This document shows positions 35,444-44,167 of a stretch of 64,000 nt of DNA, in pieces (position 1 is the first letter of the stretch; every line of letters begins with the position of its first letter). Below the pieces are notes generated by a model that was given only the letters and a program-made list of their open reading frames with translations, had not been told where the DNA came from and ran no database searches. Source of the stretch: JAIBJN01 sp963838795 (GTDB taxonomy: Bacteria > Actinomycetota > Thermoleophilia > Gaiellales > Gaiellaceae); contig CAWISL010000010.1 of the NCBI GenBank assembly GCA_963838795.1, positions 62,001 through 126,000 on the forward strand, read 5' to 3'. Made by a program: the position numbers and the translations under genes.

Positions 35444-36638
35444 CGGCGGTCCTGAAGCGGATGAGCTCGGCAGCGCGGTCGGCACGCGCGAGCGCGTCGT
35501 CGCGGCTTTCGCCCTGGGCGAGGACGTAGCCGGCCCTGTCGTTCCCGCGGCGGAAGGGCCCGAACATCCAGCCGGGCGCGCGGTAGACGCGGGCGTCGAC
35601 GACGCCCTTGACAGCACGTGCCTCCTCGAGGCCGCCGACGTCTTCGAGCACGCCTTCGGGCGGAACGAGGAAGCGGACGACGGCGCCACCACGGGGCTTC
35701 GGCTCCGGCACGTCGAGCGGCTCGCCGAGAGCGGCGGCCAGGGCGAGGCCGTTGAGGTCGATCCCGAGCGCGACGCGGCAGAGCTCGGCGTCGTGGCCGC
35801 CCCCGAGGCGCGCCGCGAGCTCCATCACGCGGGGGCCGTCGGGGCCGAGCACGATCTGCGTGTAGGTGGGACCGTCGGTCACACCGAGAGCATCGGCTGC
35901 GAGGCGCGCGGCCTCGACCGCGTCGCCGACGGAATGGGCGCTAGGCCAGACGTGCGCGAGCGCGACGCCGAAGGCCTCGCCGCCCGCGGTCAGCCGATCG
36001 GTGACGGTCAGCGGGTGGAAGACCCCGCCGATTGAGAAGCCATTCACGGTCACCTCCGGGCCGGGCACGAGCTCCTCGATCAGCGCCAGCCCGTTCCGCG
36101 AGGCCTCCACGGCGGCGGCGATCGCGGCGCCGAGGTCCGCCCGGTCCTCGACCACGGCCAGGCCCCTCTGGCCCTGCTGGTCGACCGGCTTCACGACGGC
36201 CGGAATGGAGAGCTCCTCATTCGCCGACGTGGCGACCTCCCACCGGGGTTGCGGGACGCCGCGCTCGGCGAAGCGCTTGCGTTGGCGATGCTTCAGGACG
36301 GTGAGCGCGGCGGTCTCCGGCGCCAGCGGGTGCGGGAGCCCCGCATGGGCGGCGATGCGCGCGGCGATGGCGACGGGCCAGTCGATCCCGGGTGCGATGA
36401 TCCCGTCGACCTCCTCGGCGCGGGCGAGCTGGCTGATCGCGGCCTCGTCCTCGACGGACACCACCGCCCGGCGGTCGGCGTGCTCGAAGCCGACGGCCGC
36501 CGGGTCGCGGTCGCACGCGACGACGTAGAGCGCACGCTCCCGGGCTGCCCGGTGCAGCCCGAGCTGGGCCGGACCGGCGCCCAGGACTAGGAGGCGCTTT
36601 CGCTCGCCGTCTGTTCCGCTCGCAGAGCCTGTTCCCAC
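35424..36638 (-). CDS. ATP-grasp ligase
   Basis: A 404-residue ATP-grasp enzyme, PurK/CarB-like. The N-terminal Rossmann part has LLVLGAGPAQLGLHRAARE. The ATP-binding Lys is in IPAVVKPVDQQGQRG, and the metal ligands in GPRVMELAARLGGGHDAEL. It would ligate a carboxylate to an amine or similar nucleophile. In a glycan operon beside a sugar aminotransferase, it may acylate an amino sugar, for example with an amino acid; that is inference. The GTG at 36638 is the only start in frame and overlaps the dehydratase gene by 52 bases. Confidence 0.82.
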   Translation of the reverse strand: MGTGSASGTDGERKRLLVLGAGPAQLGLHRAARERALYVVACDRDPAAVGFEHADRRAVVSVEDEAAISQLARAEEVDGIIAPGIDWPVAIAARIAAHAGLPHPLAPETAALTVLKHRQRKRFAERGVPQPRWEVATSANEELSIPAVVKPVDQQGQRGLAVVEDRADLGAAIAAAVEASRNGLALIEELVPGPEVTVNGFSIGGVFHPLTVTDRLTAGGEAFGVALAHVWPSAHSVGDAVEAARLAADALGVTDGPTYTQIVLGPDGPRVMELAARLGGGHDAELCRVALGIDLNGLALAAALGEPLDVPEPKPRGGAVVRFLVPPEGVLEDVGGLEEARAVKGVVDARVYRAPGWMFGPFRRGNDRAGYVLAQGESRDDALARADRAAELIRFRTADAEALV

Positions 36639-37591
36639 CAGAGACGATTCTGCTCGTACCAGGCGATGGTGCGCTCGAGCCCGGCCTCGAAGGACGTCAG
36701 AGCCCGCCAGCCGAGCACGCGCTCGGCCTTCTCCGTCGAGCCGATATGCCTGTCGACCTGGCCGGGCCGCTCGGGCACGTGCGCCTTCAGGCTCGTGGGC
36801 TTCCCAAGCTGGTCGAGGACGAGGTCGGCGATCCGCTCGACGGAGACGTCGACGCCCGTGGCGAGGTTGAGGACCTCCCCGGCCACGTCGGAGACGTCGG
36901 CGGCGAGAACCGCATCGATCGCCTCGGCATGGTCCTCGACGTAGAGCCAGTCGCGCGAAGCGTGGCCGTTCCCGTGCACCGTCAGCGGTCGGTCGGCGAG
37001 CGCCTGGGTGATGAAGCGCGGGACGACCTTCTCGGGATGCTGGTACGGGCCGTAGTTGTTGAACGAGCGAAGGATCACGATCGGGAGCCCGTAGGTGACG
37101 TAGTAGGAGTACGCGAGCCGGTCGGCGCCCGCCTTCGTCGCCGCGTAGGGGCTACGCGGGTTGAGCGGATGCTGCTCGTCCATGGGCTCGCGTTCGGCGG
37201 TCCCGTACACCTCGCTCGACGAGATCAGGATGAAGCGCTCAACGGCGTCCTCGCGCACGGCGTCGAGGAGGATCTGCGTGCCCTCGACGTTCGTGGTCAC
37301 GAACTCGCGCGCGCCCTCGACGATCGACTTCTCGACATGGGACTCGGCGGCCGCGTTCACGATCACGTCCACCTCGCGCACGATCTCGCTCACGAGCGAC
37401 CGGTCCCGAACGTCCCCGTGCACGAAGGACAGCCGCTCGTGCCCCATCAGGTCCGAGAGGTTGTCGACGTTGCCGGCGTATGTCAGGGCGTCAAGGGAGA
37501 CGACGTCGTACGGCGTCGCCGTCAGCAGGTGGCGAATGAAGTTCGACGAGATGAACCCCGCGCCGCCGGTCACGAGAATGCGCTTGCGCAC
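36587..37591 (-). CDS. dTDP-glucose 4,6-dehydratase-like epimerase/dehydratase
   Basis: A 334-residue extended short-chain dehydrogenase. The NAD site is ILVTGGAGFISSNFIRHLL and the catalytic region has ISSSEVYGT and YAATKAGADRLAYSY (Tyr-x3-Lys). SFNNYGPYQHPEKVVPRFI and HASRDWLYVEDHAEAI are typical of RfbB-like enzymes. The likely product is a 4-keto-6-deoxy sugar nucleotide for the DegT aminotransferase. The start is the GTG at 37591; the ATP-grasp gene begins within its 3' end. Confidence 0.88.
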   Translation of the reverse strand: MRKRILVTGGAGFISSNFIRHLLTATPYDVVSLDALTYAGNVDNLSDLMGHERLSFVHGDVRDRSLVSEIVREVDVIVNAAAESHVEKSIVEGAREFVTTNVEGTQILLDAVREDAVERFILISSSEVYGTAEREPMDEQHPLNPRSPYAATKAGADRLAYSYYVTYGLPIVILRSFNNYGPYQHPEKVVPRFITQALADRPLTVHGNGHASRDWLYVEDHAEAIDAVLAADVSDVAGEVLNLATGVDVSVERIADLVLDQLGKPTSLKAHVPERPGQVDRHIGSTEKAERVLGWRALTSFEAGLERTIAWYEQNRLWWEQALRAEQTASESAS

Positions 37592-37629
37592 GGGCGCCGA
37601 TTGTACCGGCGCGCCGTCCGCGGCCCGGG

Positions 37630-38592
37630 TCAGTCGCCGAGCTCGCGGTCGATCGTGTACAGAGGGCGTCCCTCGACGTCGCGCTGGATTCGGCCGAGGT
37701 ACTCGCCGACAAGGGCGAGGATGAACCCCTGGACCGCGAGCACGCCGAGCACGAGCCCACCGAGGAAGAGGAGGCCGGGGAAGTCGCCGTTCGCCACCCA
37801 GGCGATGAGGCCCCAGAGCCCGACGGCCACGGTCAAGAGCCCGCAGATGGCGCCGATGGTCACGCCGGCCCACTGGATCGGCTGGGGCCAGAAGCCCGCT
37901 AGGACGTGAAGCGCGAGGCGGATGAGGCGGAACGGCGAGTAACGCGACCCGTCGGCGCGCGCCTGGTGCGAAAGGTCGACTTCGACCACGCTCGCGCCCG
38001 CGGACAGGACGAGCGCCTTCGTGAACTTTTGCTTGCCGATGACGCCGAGAACCGGCTCGAGCGCCGAGCGGGAGTACGCGTTGAAGGCGCAGCCGAAGTC
38101 GGAGACGTCTGCGCCCGTGAAGCGGCGGAGCATCCCGTTCACCATCCTCGAGGGCAGCGTCCGGCCCCACGAGTCCGCCCGCCCCAGCCGCCTGCCGCTG
38201 GCGACGTCCGCGCCCTCCTCCACCGCGGAGATCAGGCGGGGGAGGTCCTCGGGGACGTTCTGGAGGTCGGCGTCCATCGTCACCACGACGTCTCCGCGGG
38301 CGCGAACGAGTCCGGCATGCATGGCCGGGTGCTGGCCGAAGTTCTTCTTGAAGCGGACGGCCCGCAGGCGGGCATCCTCGGCCGCGAGACGCTCGACGAC
38401 CGCCCAGGTGCCGTCGCGGGAGCCGTCGTCGACGACGATCACCTCGAACGGCTTGCCCACCCCGTCGAGGGTCTCGATCGAGCGCCGGTAGACCTCCTCG
38501 AGGGTCGACTCCTCGTTGAAGACCGGAATGACGAGGCTGACGGCGGGGAGCGGCGCCGCCGCCAGGCGCGGGGCGGTCTCTGGCTCCGCCAT
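37630..38592 (-). CDS. Membrane GT2 glycosyltransferase (ArnC/GtrB-like)
   Basis: A 320-residue polyprenyl-phosphate glycosyltransferase. The catalytic domain has SLVIPVFNEESTLEEVYRR, VIVVDDGSRDGTW, VVVTMDADLQNVPED (DxD) and the acceptor loop RRLGRADSW. Two long C-terminal helices (about residues 232-262 and 270-300) match the ArnC/GtrB fold. It would make undecaprenyl-phosphate-sugar. It is the first gene of the minus-strand operon ending at 30660, 38 bases before the dehydratase and divergent from the eIF2B-like gene. Confidence 0.9.
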   Translation of the reverse strand: MAEPETAPRLAAAPLPAVSLVIPVFNEESTLEEVYRRSIETLDGVGKPFEVIVVDDGSRDGTWAVVERLAAEDARLRAVRFKKNFGQHPAMHAGLVRARGDVVVTMDADLQNVPEDLPRLISAVEEGADVASGRRLGRADSWGRTLPSRMVNGMLRRFTGADVSDFGCAFNAYSRSALEPVLGVIGKQKFTKALVLSAGASVVEVDLSHQARADGSRYSPFRLIRLALHVLAGFWPQPIQWAGVTIGAICGLLTVAVGLWGLIAWVANGDFPGLLFLGGLVLGVLAVQGFILALVGEYLGRIQRDVEGRPLYTIDRELGD

Positions 38593-38650
38593 CGGCCGCA
38601 GGCTACCATCCGCACGATCGCCGTCGAGCCGATCCGGGTTAGGCTTCCGC

Positions 38651-39457
38651 ATGGTGCACGTCGACTTGACCACGCGCGTGGAGTCCGTCGCCTCCGACAC
38701 GTCCCATGGCGCGAGCTGGCTGGCCAAGGAGGCGCTCGAGACGCTCGTCGAGGCCGTCGAGCTTGGCGAGGATCCTCTGGAGACTGCGCGAGCGCTCGTC
38801 CGGGCCCGCCCGGCGATCGGGTCGATCGCCGGCGCAATGGGCCGGGTGCTCGTCGCCGGCCGGACGCCGGAGCAGCTCGTCGAGGAGGCCCACGCCGTGA
38901 TCGCCGGCCGGGAGCGAGCGGCGGCGACGATCGCCGTCATCCTCGCCCAGGACCTGACCGAGCGGATCGTCATGACCCACTCGGCCTCCGCGACGGCCCG
39001 CGAGGCGCTGATCCACGGTCAGGCGGAACGCGTCGTCTGCACGGTCTCGGACCCCGTGGGAGAGGGCCGGGCCTTCTCGGAGGAGCTGGCCGCGGCCGGG
39101 CTCACGACCGACCTGGTCGCCGACGACGACGCGAGGCATGCCGTCGGGACGGTCGACCTGCTCCTGCTCGGCGCGGACACCGTCTTCCGGGACGGCTCGC
39201 TCGTCAACAAGATCAAGACGAACGGCCTCGCCAAGGCGGCGAAGAAGGCCGGCGTCCCGGTCGTCGTCGCGTGCGAGGTGCTGAAGCTCGCGCCCGTCGA
39301 CCCGTACGAGCCCGACGAGGAGCGCGTCGACCTGACGCCGCCGGACCTGATCGGACGCTACGTCACCGAGGAGGGCTCCCTCACGCCCGACGGGATCGCG
39401 GCTCTCGTCGATCGCACGCCCTTCCTGCGCGAGGGCTACGAGCTTCTCCGCGGCTAG
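38651..39457 (+). CDS. eIF2B-alpha / ribose-1,5-bisphosphate isomerase-like protein
   Basis: A 268-residue protein of the eIF2B alpha/beta/delta-MtnA-R15P isomerase superfamily. MTHSASATAREAL and LGADTVFRDGSLVNKIKTNG contain the conserved catalytic region with Asp and Asn/Lys. TVSDPVGEGRAFSEEL corresponds to the substrate loop, although the usual Cys/Arg residues differ. No RuBisCO or AMP phosphorylase is nearby, so the archaeal AMP pathway cannot be inferred; a sugar-phosphate isomerase is the safe call. The ATG at 38651 follows the divergent promoter region. Confidence 0.7.
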   Translation: MVHVDLTTRVESVASDTSHGASWLAKEALETLVEAVELGEDPLETARALVRARPAIGSIAGAMGRVLVAGRTPEQLVEEAHAVIAGRERAAATIAVILAQDLTERIVMTHSASATAREALIHGQAERVVCTVSDPVGEGRAFSEELAAAGLTTDLVADDDARHAVGTVDLLLLGADTVFRDGSLVNKIKTNGLAKAAKKAGVPVVVACEVLKLAPVDPYEPDEERVDLTPPDLIGRYVTEEGSLTPDGIAALVDRTPFLREGYELLRG

Positions 39458-39475
39458 CCGGGAGGCAGCCTCCTA

Positions 39476-39901
39476 CTAGCGGCAGTCGCCGCAGAGGCCG
39501 GAGACCTCGAGGCGATGGCCCGTGGTCACGAAGCCATGGGCCTGCGAGATCCGCTCGAGCCACGGCTCGAGCTCGCACTCGTCGAGCTCGACCACCTGAT
39601 GGCAGCTCGAGCAGGTGAGGTGATGGTGATGCCCCTCGCCGCAGAGGCGATAGCAGAGCTCGCCCGGACGGTGTGAGAGCACGTCGACCACGCCCTCGCC
39701 GGCGAGCAGGCCGAGCGTGCGGTAGACGGTCGCCAGGCCCAGCCGCTCTCCGCGAGCGCGCAGGCGCTCGTGCAGCTGTTGCGCCGTGACGTCGTTCCGC
39801 TCGCCCATCAGCTCGGTGAGGACGACGACGCGCTGGCGGGTAGGCCGGACGCCCACTCCTTCGAGCAGGCCGTTCGCCTGCGCTTGCTCGCCGCTCGACA
39901 C
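39476..39901 (-). CDS. zur: Fur-family regulator, probably Zur
   Basis: A 141-residue metal-dependent repressor. The winged helix has RPTRQRVVVLTELM and RLGLATVYRTLGLLAGEG. The metal site is GEGHHHHLTCSSCHQVVEL, and the structural zinc pairs are CSSC and a final CGDC. Facing a zinc ABC importer across a short gap that holds a Zur-type palindrome, it is best read as the zinc repressor of this locus rather than an iron regulator. The GTG at 39901 was chosen. Confidence 0.87.
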   Translation of the reverse strand: MSSGEQAQANGLLEGVGVRPTRQRVVVLTELMGERNDVTAQQLHERLRARGERLGLATVYRTLGLLAGEGVVDVLSHRPGELCYRLCGEGHHHHLTCSSCHQVVELDECELEPWLERISQAHGFVTTGHRLEVSGLCGDCR

Positions 39902-39920
39902 GGGGCTATGCTAGCACTCC

Positions 39921-40769
39921 GTGATAACGAGAATCGTTCTCATCATGCTCCTCGGGGCGGGCGTCTCCGCGTGCGGCGGGGAGGCTGACGAGTCAGCGTC
40001 GACCCGCGTCGTCGCCGGCTTCTACCCGCTTGCGTTCGCGGCCGAGCAGATCCGTGGCGTGGACGTCGAGGTAACCAACCTGACGCCGGCGGGCGCCGAG
40101 CCGCACGACCTCGAGCTGACGCCGCGCGAGGTCGAGGAGATCCTCGACGCGGACCTCGTTCTCTACCTCGGCGACGGCTTTCAACCGGCCGTCGAGGAAG
40201 CCGTGAGCGGCGGCGACGTCCAGGCGATCGACGTCCTCGAAGGGCTCGAGCTGCGGGAGACCGACGAGGGCGTCGACCCCCACGTTTGGTTGGATCCGAC
40301 GCTGTTTGCCCAGGTGGTGGATCGGATCGCCCTGGAGCTGGGCGATGCGACCGGCGCCCGGCTGCTCGTCACGCGGCTGAACGCGCTCGACGAGGCCTAC
40401 CAGCTCGGGCTCGCCGACTGCGAGCGCCGCGACGTCGTGACCACCCACGACGCATTCGGCTACCTCGCCGACCGCTACGAGCTCGAGGTCATCCCGATCA
40501 CGGGCCTCTCACCCGAGGCGGAGCCGAGCCCCCAAGACCTGGAGGCCGTGGCCGACCTCGTCGAAGCCCGCGGCGTCACGACCGTGTTCACCGAGACGCT
40601 CCTCTCCCCGGAGATCGGCGAGACCGTCGCGCGGGAGGCCGGCGCCACGACCGCCGTGCTCAACCCGCTCGAGGGGCTGAGCGAAGACGAGCTCGTCCGC
40701 GGTGACGACTACTTCTCGGTGATGGAGGCGAACCTGGACGCGCTCCGGCGAGGGCTCGGATGCCGGTAG
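39921..40769 (+). CDS. znuA: Zinc ABC transporter substrate-binding lipoprotein
   Basis: A 282-residue metal-binding lipoprotein of the cluster A-I family. The signal peptide from the GTG start is MITRIVLIMLLGAGVSAC, with the lipobox Cys at residue 18. Zinc ligands appear in AGAEPHDLELTP, DPHVWLDP and VVTTHDAFGYLADRY, with an acidic ligand expected in VTTVFTETLLSPE. The usual His-rich loop is short and acidic here (RETDEGVD). It delivers zinc to ZnuB. The Zur box overlaps its first codons. Confidence 0.9.
   Translation: MITRIVLIMLLGAGVSACGGEADESASTRVVAGFYPLAFAAEQIRGVDVEVTNLTPAGAEPHDLELTPREVEEILDADLVLYLGDGFQPAVEEAVSGGDVQAIDVLEGLELRETDEGVDPHVWLDPTLFAQVVDRIALELGDATGARLLVTRLNALDEAYQLGLADCERRDVVTTHDAFGYLADRYELEVIPITGLSPEAEPSPQDLEAVADLVEARGVTTVFTETLLSPEIGETVAREAGATTAVLNPLEGLSEDELVRGDDYFSVMEANLDALRRGLGCR
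39928..39942 (+). promoter_or_regulatory. Zur box
   Basis: CGAGAATCGTTCTCA: a 5-base perfect inverted repeat (GAGAA/TTCTC) around TCG, close to the actinobacterial Zur consensus of TGAAAATCG-TTTTCA form. It lies between divergent zur and znuA, within the first codons of znuA if translation begins at 39921, so zinc-bound Zur would block the importer promoter or early elongation. Confidence 0.7.
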
Positions 40770-41485
40770 CGGTCGAGCTCGAGGACGTCTCCTTCGCCTA
40801 CCGTCCCGGCCAGCCGGTGCTCACAGACGTGAGCCTCGCGATCGAGGAAGGGGAGTTCGTCGCGATCGCCGGGCCGAACGGGGGTGGCAAGACAACTCTC
40901 GTGCGGCTAGCCCTCGGCCTCGCCCGGCCGGCCTCCGGCACAGTGCGGCTCTTCGGCGAGCCGGCGCACCGCTTCTCGCGGCGCGCGACGCTCGGCTACG
41001 TCGCCCAGCGGGCACAGATCGGCGGCCACGGGCCGATCACGGTGCGGGAAGTAGTCGGCGCAGGCCGGCTCGGCCCAGGCGGCCTTCTCGGCCCGCTCCG
41101 CGCCCGAGACCGCGCGATCGTGGACGCAGCAATCGAGGACGTCGGGCTCTCCGCCCACGCGGGCACGCCGCTCTTGGAGCTGTCCGGCGGCCAGCAGCAG
41201 CGCGCGTTCATCGCCAAGGCGTTCGCCGGCGAGCCGTCGCTGCTCGTCCTAGACGAGCCGACCGCGGGCGTCGACGTGGAGTCCCAGGAGTCGCTCGCCG
41301 GTCTCCTCGACCGCCTCCGTCGCGACCGTCACGTGACGACGCTGTACGTCTCGCACGAGTTCGGGGCGGTGGAGGAGATCGTCGAGCGCCTCGTCCTCGT
41401 GCGCGGGGGCATCGTCTTCGACGGCCCGCCCGGAACCCTCCCCTCCGAGTGGCACGACCCGTCGCACGCCCATGCTCGACAGTGA
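40760..41485 (+). CDS. znuC: Zinc ABC transporter ATPase
   Basis: A 241-residue ATPase. Walker A is GPNGGGKTT, the Q-loop sits in LGYVAQRAQIGG, the signature is LSGGQQQR, Walker B is LLVLDEPTAGVD and the switch is VSHEF. The His-rich end (HDPSHAHARQ) is common in zinc importer ATPases. It overlaps znuA by 10 bases and znuB by 14, so the three form one operon. Confidence 0.93.
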   Translation: MPVAVELEDVSFAYRPGQPVLTDVSLAIEEGEFVAIAGPNGGGKTTLVRLALGLARPASGTVRLFGEPAHRFSRRATLGYVAQRAQIGGHGPITVREVVGAGRLGPGGLLGPLRARDRAIVDAAIEDVGLSAHAGTPLLELSGGQQQRAFIAKAFAGEPSLLVLDEPTAGVDVESQESLAGLLDRLRRDRHVTTLYVSHEFGAVEEIVERLVLVRGGIVFDGPPGTLPSEWHDPSHAHARQ

Positions 41486-42272
41486 GTTCATGCGCCTGGC
41501 CTTCGCCGCGGGGGCCGTCGTGGGCCTGCTCGCGCCGGCCGTCGGATTCTTCCTCGTCCAGCGGGGCATGAGCCTCGTCGGCGACGGCGTGGGCCACACC
41601 GCGTTCGCCGGCGTCGCCCTCGGCTATCTGCTCGGCGTCTCCCCCGTCCTGACCGCCCTCCTCGCCGCAGTCGCCGGGGCGGTCGGCATCGAGTGGCTCC
41701 GCTCCCGCCGTCAGGCCGTCGGGGACCAGGCCCTCGCGCTCCTCTTCTACACGGGGCTTGCCGCGGGCGTCGTGCTGGCGTCGTCCGCCGGCGCCCTGAA
41801 CGTCAACCTGTTCGCGTTCCTCTTCGGCTCGATCCTCACGGTCACGCGGGAGGACCTGGTGGTCGTGGCCGTGCTCGGAGCCACTGGGCTCGCCACCGTC
41901 GCGCTGCTCTACCGAGCGCTGGTCGGCATCGTCGTCGACGAGGAGGGCGCGCGCGTCGCGGGCGTGCCGGTGGTGCCGCTGAACGTGCTCTTGGCCGGGC
42001 TCGCGGGTCTCACGATCGGCCTCTCGATGCAGATCGTGGGCATCCTCCTCATCGCGGCGCTCATGGTCCTCCCGGCGATCGCCTCCGGTCGCGTGGCCTG
42101 GAGCATGCGCTCGTCGATCCTCATCGCCATGGCGATCGGGCTGCTTTCCGTGTTCGCCGGCCTCACGATCGCCTACTACGCGGACCTGCCGCCCGGGGGC
42201 GCGATCGTCCTCGTAGCCGCGGGCGCCTTTGTCCTGGCGAGCCTCGTCGGCGCCGCGCGCCGACGTGCGTGA
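41472..42272 (+). CDS. znuB: Zinc ABC transporter permease
   Basis: A 266-residue permease of the ABC-3 family with about eight helices. GFFLVQRGMSLVGDGVGHTAFAGVAL is the conserved opening region (shown here in part), and GLSMQIVGILLIAALMVLPA is the family coupling region. It forms the zinc channel with ZnuC. Stop at 42272; the next gene starts 76 bases on, probably with its own promoter. Confidence 0.93.
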   Translation: MLDSEFMRLAFAAGAVVGLLAPAVGFFLVQRGMSLVGDGVGHTAFAGVALGYLLGVSPVLTALLAAVAGAVGIEWLRSRRQAVGDQALALLFYTGLAAGVVLASSAGALNVNLFAFLFGSILTVTREDLVVVAVLGATGLATVALLYRALVGIVVDEEGARVAGVPVVPLNVLLAGLAGLTIGLSMQIVGILLIAALMVLPAIASGRVAWSMRSSILIAMAIGLLSVFAGLTIAYYADLPPGGAIVLVAAGAFVLASLVGAARRRA

Positions 42273-42348
42273 TCGGGCACGATCGGCACATGCGCCTGCC
42301 CTCGCGCACCCAGCTCCACCGCCTCGCGGACGTCGGGAACCTTAGTCT

Positions 42349-43281
42349 GTGCGACGCGTGTCTCTGATCACCGCGAGCGGGCTCACGAAGAGGTACGCAA
42401 GCGTCCTCGCGCTTGACGGGCTCGACCTCGACCTGGAGCCCGGCGTGATCGGCCTCGTCGGCTCCAACGGCGCCGGGAAGAGCACTCTGATCCGGATCCT
42501 GCTGGGCCTGGTCGAGCCCACGTCGGGATCGGCACGCATGTTCGACCTCGACGTGGTCGCCGACGGCCTCGCCGTCCGCCGTCTCGTCGGCTACATGCCA
42601 GAGCACGATTGCCTCCCGCTCGACGTCAGCGCGACGGAGTTCGTGGCGCACATGGCCCGCGTCAACGGCCTGCCAAGCGCCGCCGCGCGCGAGCGGACCG
42701 CAGAGATCCTGCGCCTCGTCGGGCTCTTCGAGGAACGGTACCGCGAGATGCGCGGCTACTCGACCGGCATGCGGCAGCGCGTGAAGCTCGCCCAGGCGCT
42801 GGTGCACGACCCGAAGCTGGTGCTCCTCGACGAGCCGACCAACGGCCTCGACCCGGCCGGCCGCGACCAGATGCTCGACCTCGTCGCCCGCATCGGCCGG
42901 GAGTTCGGCATCTCGATCATGATGTCGTCCCACCTGCTGACGGAGATCGAGCGCGTGTCCGACCATCTCGTGGTCATCGAGGAAGGCCGGCTTGTCCAGT
43001 CGGGCAGCATCGGGGCCTTCACCGGCCGGATCGAGCTCCTCACCGTGGAGGTCGACGGCCCGGTCGAGGATCTCGCCGCCTACCTGAGCGAACGCGGCTA
43101 CTCCCTCCGCGAGGATCACCACACGCTCGAGGTCGACATCTCCGACGACGGCGCCTACGACGTCATCCGGGACGGCGCAGCCTCGCTCGGACTCGGGCTC
43201 GTCCGGCTCGAGCAGCGGCGGCGGCGGCTCGAGGACCTGTTCCGGGACGAGGCGCCCGAGGAGGATCCGGCGCATGTCTGA
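42349..43281 (+). CDS. ABC transporter ATP-binding protein
   Basis: A 310-residue ATPase. Walker A is GSNGAGKST, the signature YSTGMRQRVKLA, Walker B LVLLDEPTNGLD and the switch MSSHLLTEI. A C-terminal regulatory region of 90 residues follows. The start is the GTG at 42349. It is the first gene of a four-gene unit of two ATPase/permease pairs joined by 4-8 base overlaps. Confidence 0.92.
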   Translation: MRRVSLITASGLTKRYASVLALDGLDLDLEPGVIGLVGSNGAGKSTLIRILLGLVEPTSGSARMFDLDVVADGLAVRRLVGYMPEHDCLPLDVSATEFVAHMARVNGLPSAAARERTAEILRLVGLFEERYREMRGYSTGMRQRVKLAQALVHDPKLVLLDEPTNGLDPAGRDQMLDLVARIGREFGISIMMSSHLLTEIERVSDHLVVIEEGRLVQSGSIGAFTGRIELLTVEVDGPVEDLAAYLSERGYSLREDHHTLEVDISDDGAYDVIRDGAASLGLGLVRLEQRRRRLEDLFRDEAPEEDPAHV

Positions 43282-44167
43282 GCCGGCGGCCGCCAGCAGC
43301 ATCTATGACCTCGGCTACCGCCACTACGACGGGCCGCGAACCGGGCGGTGGGGCACGTTCGCGACGCTTTATACGAGCAGCGTCCGCGGCGCGTTCGGCT
43401 TCGGGCGGAGGACGTCGAGCAAGATCATCCCGTTCACGCTCGCCGTCTTCGCATTCATCCCCGCCTTTATCCAGGTCGGGATCGGCGCGATCACGAGCAG
43501 CCTCGACGCCGACGTCGCGATCTTCGAGCACGAGGACTACTTCGGCTACGTCCAGATCGTGCTCGTCCTCTTCTGCGCCGCCGTGGCGCCGGAGCTGGTG
43601 GGACGCGACCAGCGGAACCGGATGCTCTCGCTCTACTTCTCCCGCGCTCTCTCCCGCTTCGACTACACGCTGGCGCGGTTCGCCGCGCTGACCAGCGTGA
43701 TGCTCGTGCTTACGCTAGGGCCACAGGTTCTCCTCTTCGTCGGCAACGGCATGGCCGCGGACGACCTCTCGGGGTACGTCACCGACCGGTGGGACTTGAT
43801 CTTCCCGATCCTGGGGGGCTCGGTGCTCGTCGCGGCGATGATCGCCTCGGTGGGGCTGGTGATCGCCTCCTACATTCCTCGCCGTGCCTACGCCACCGCG
43901 GTCATCGTCGGCGTCTTCGTCCTCACCTTCACCGTCGCGACCATCCTCATGGAGACCCTCGACACCGCGTACGCCCAGTACGCGCTGCTCCTGAGCCCGG
44001 CGGTGTGGGACGGAACGATCTTCTGGCTCTTCCAAGTGGACGCCCCGAACGACAACGTCATCGCGGACGCGAGCCTCCCCGGCTGGGCGTACTTCGTCGC
44101 GGGCGTGGTGACGATCGCCGTGGCCCTGGGGCTCACCGTGCGTCGCTTCCAGCGGATCCAGGCATGA
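43274..44167 (+). CDS. ABC-2 type transporter permease
   Basis: A 297-residue membrane protein with six predicted helices. It starts with SIYDLGYRHYDGPRTG, a motif frequent in actinobacterial ABC-2 permeases of this kind, and ends with a basic tail (RRFQRIQA). The gene overlaps the ATPase before it by 8 bases and the ATPase after it by 4. Substrate unknown. Confidence 0.88.
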   Translation: MSEPAAASSIYDLGYRHYDGPRTGRWGTFATLYTSSVRGAFGFGRRTSSKIIPFTLAVFAFIPAFIQVGIGAITSSLDADVAIFEHEDYFGYVQIVLVLFCAAVAPELVGRDQRNRMLSLYFSRALSRFDYTLARFAALTSVMLVLTLGPQVLLFVGNGMAADDLSGYVTDRWDLIFPILGGSVLVAAMIASVGLVIASYIPRRAYATAVIVGVFVLTFTVATILMETLDTAYAQYALLLSPAVWDGTIFWLFQVDAPNDNVIADASLPGWAYFVAGVVTIAVALGLTVRRFQRIQA

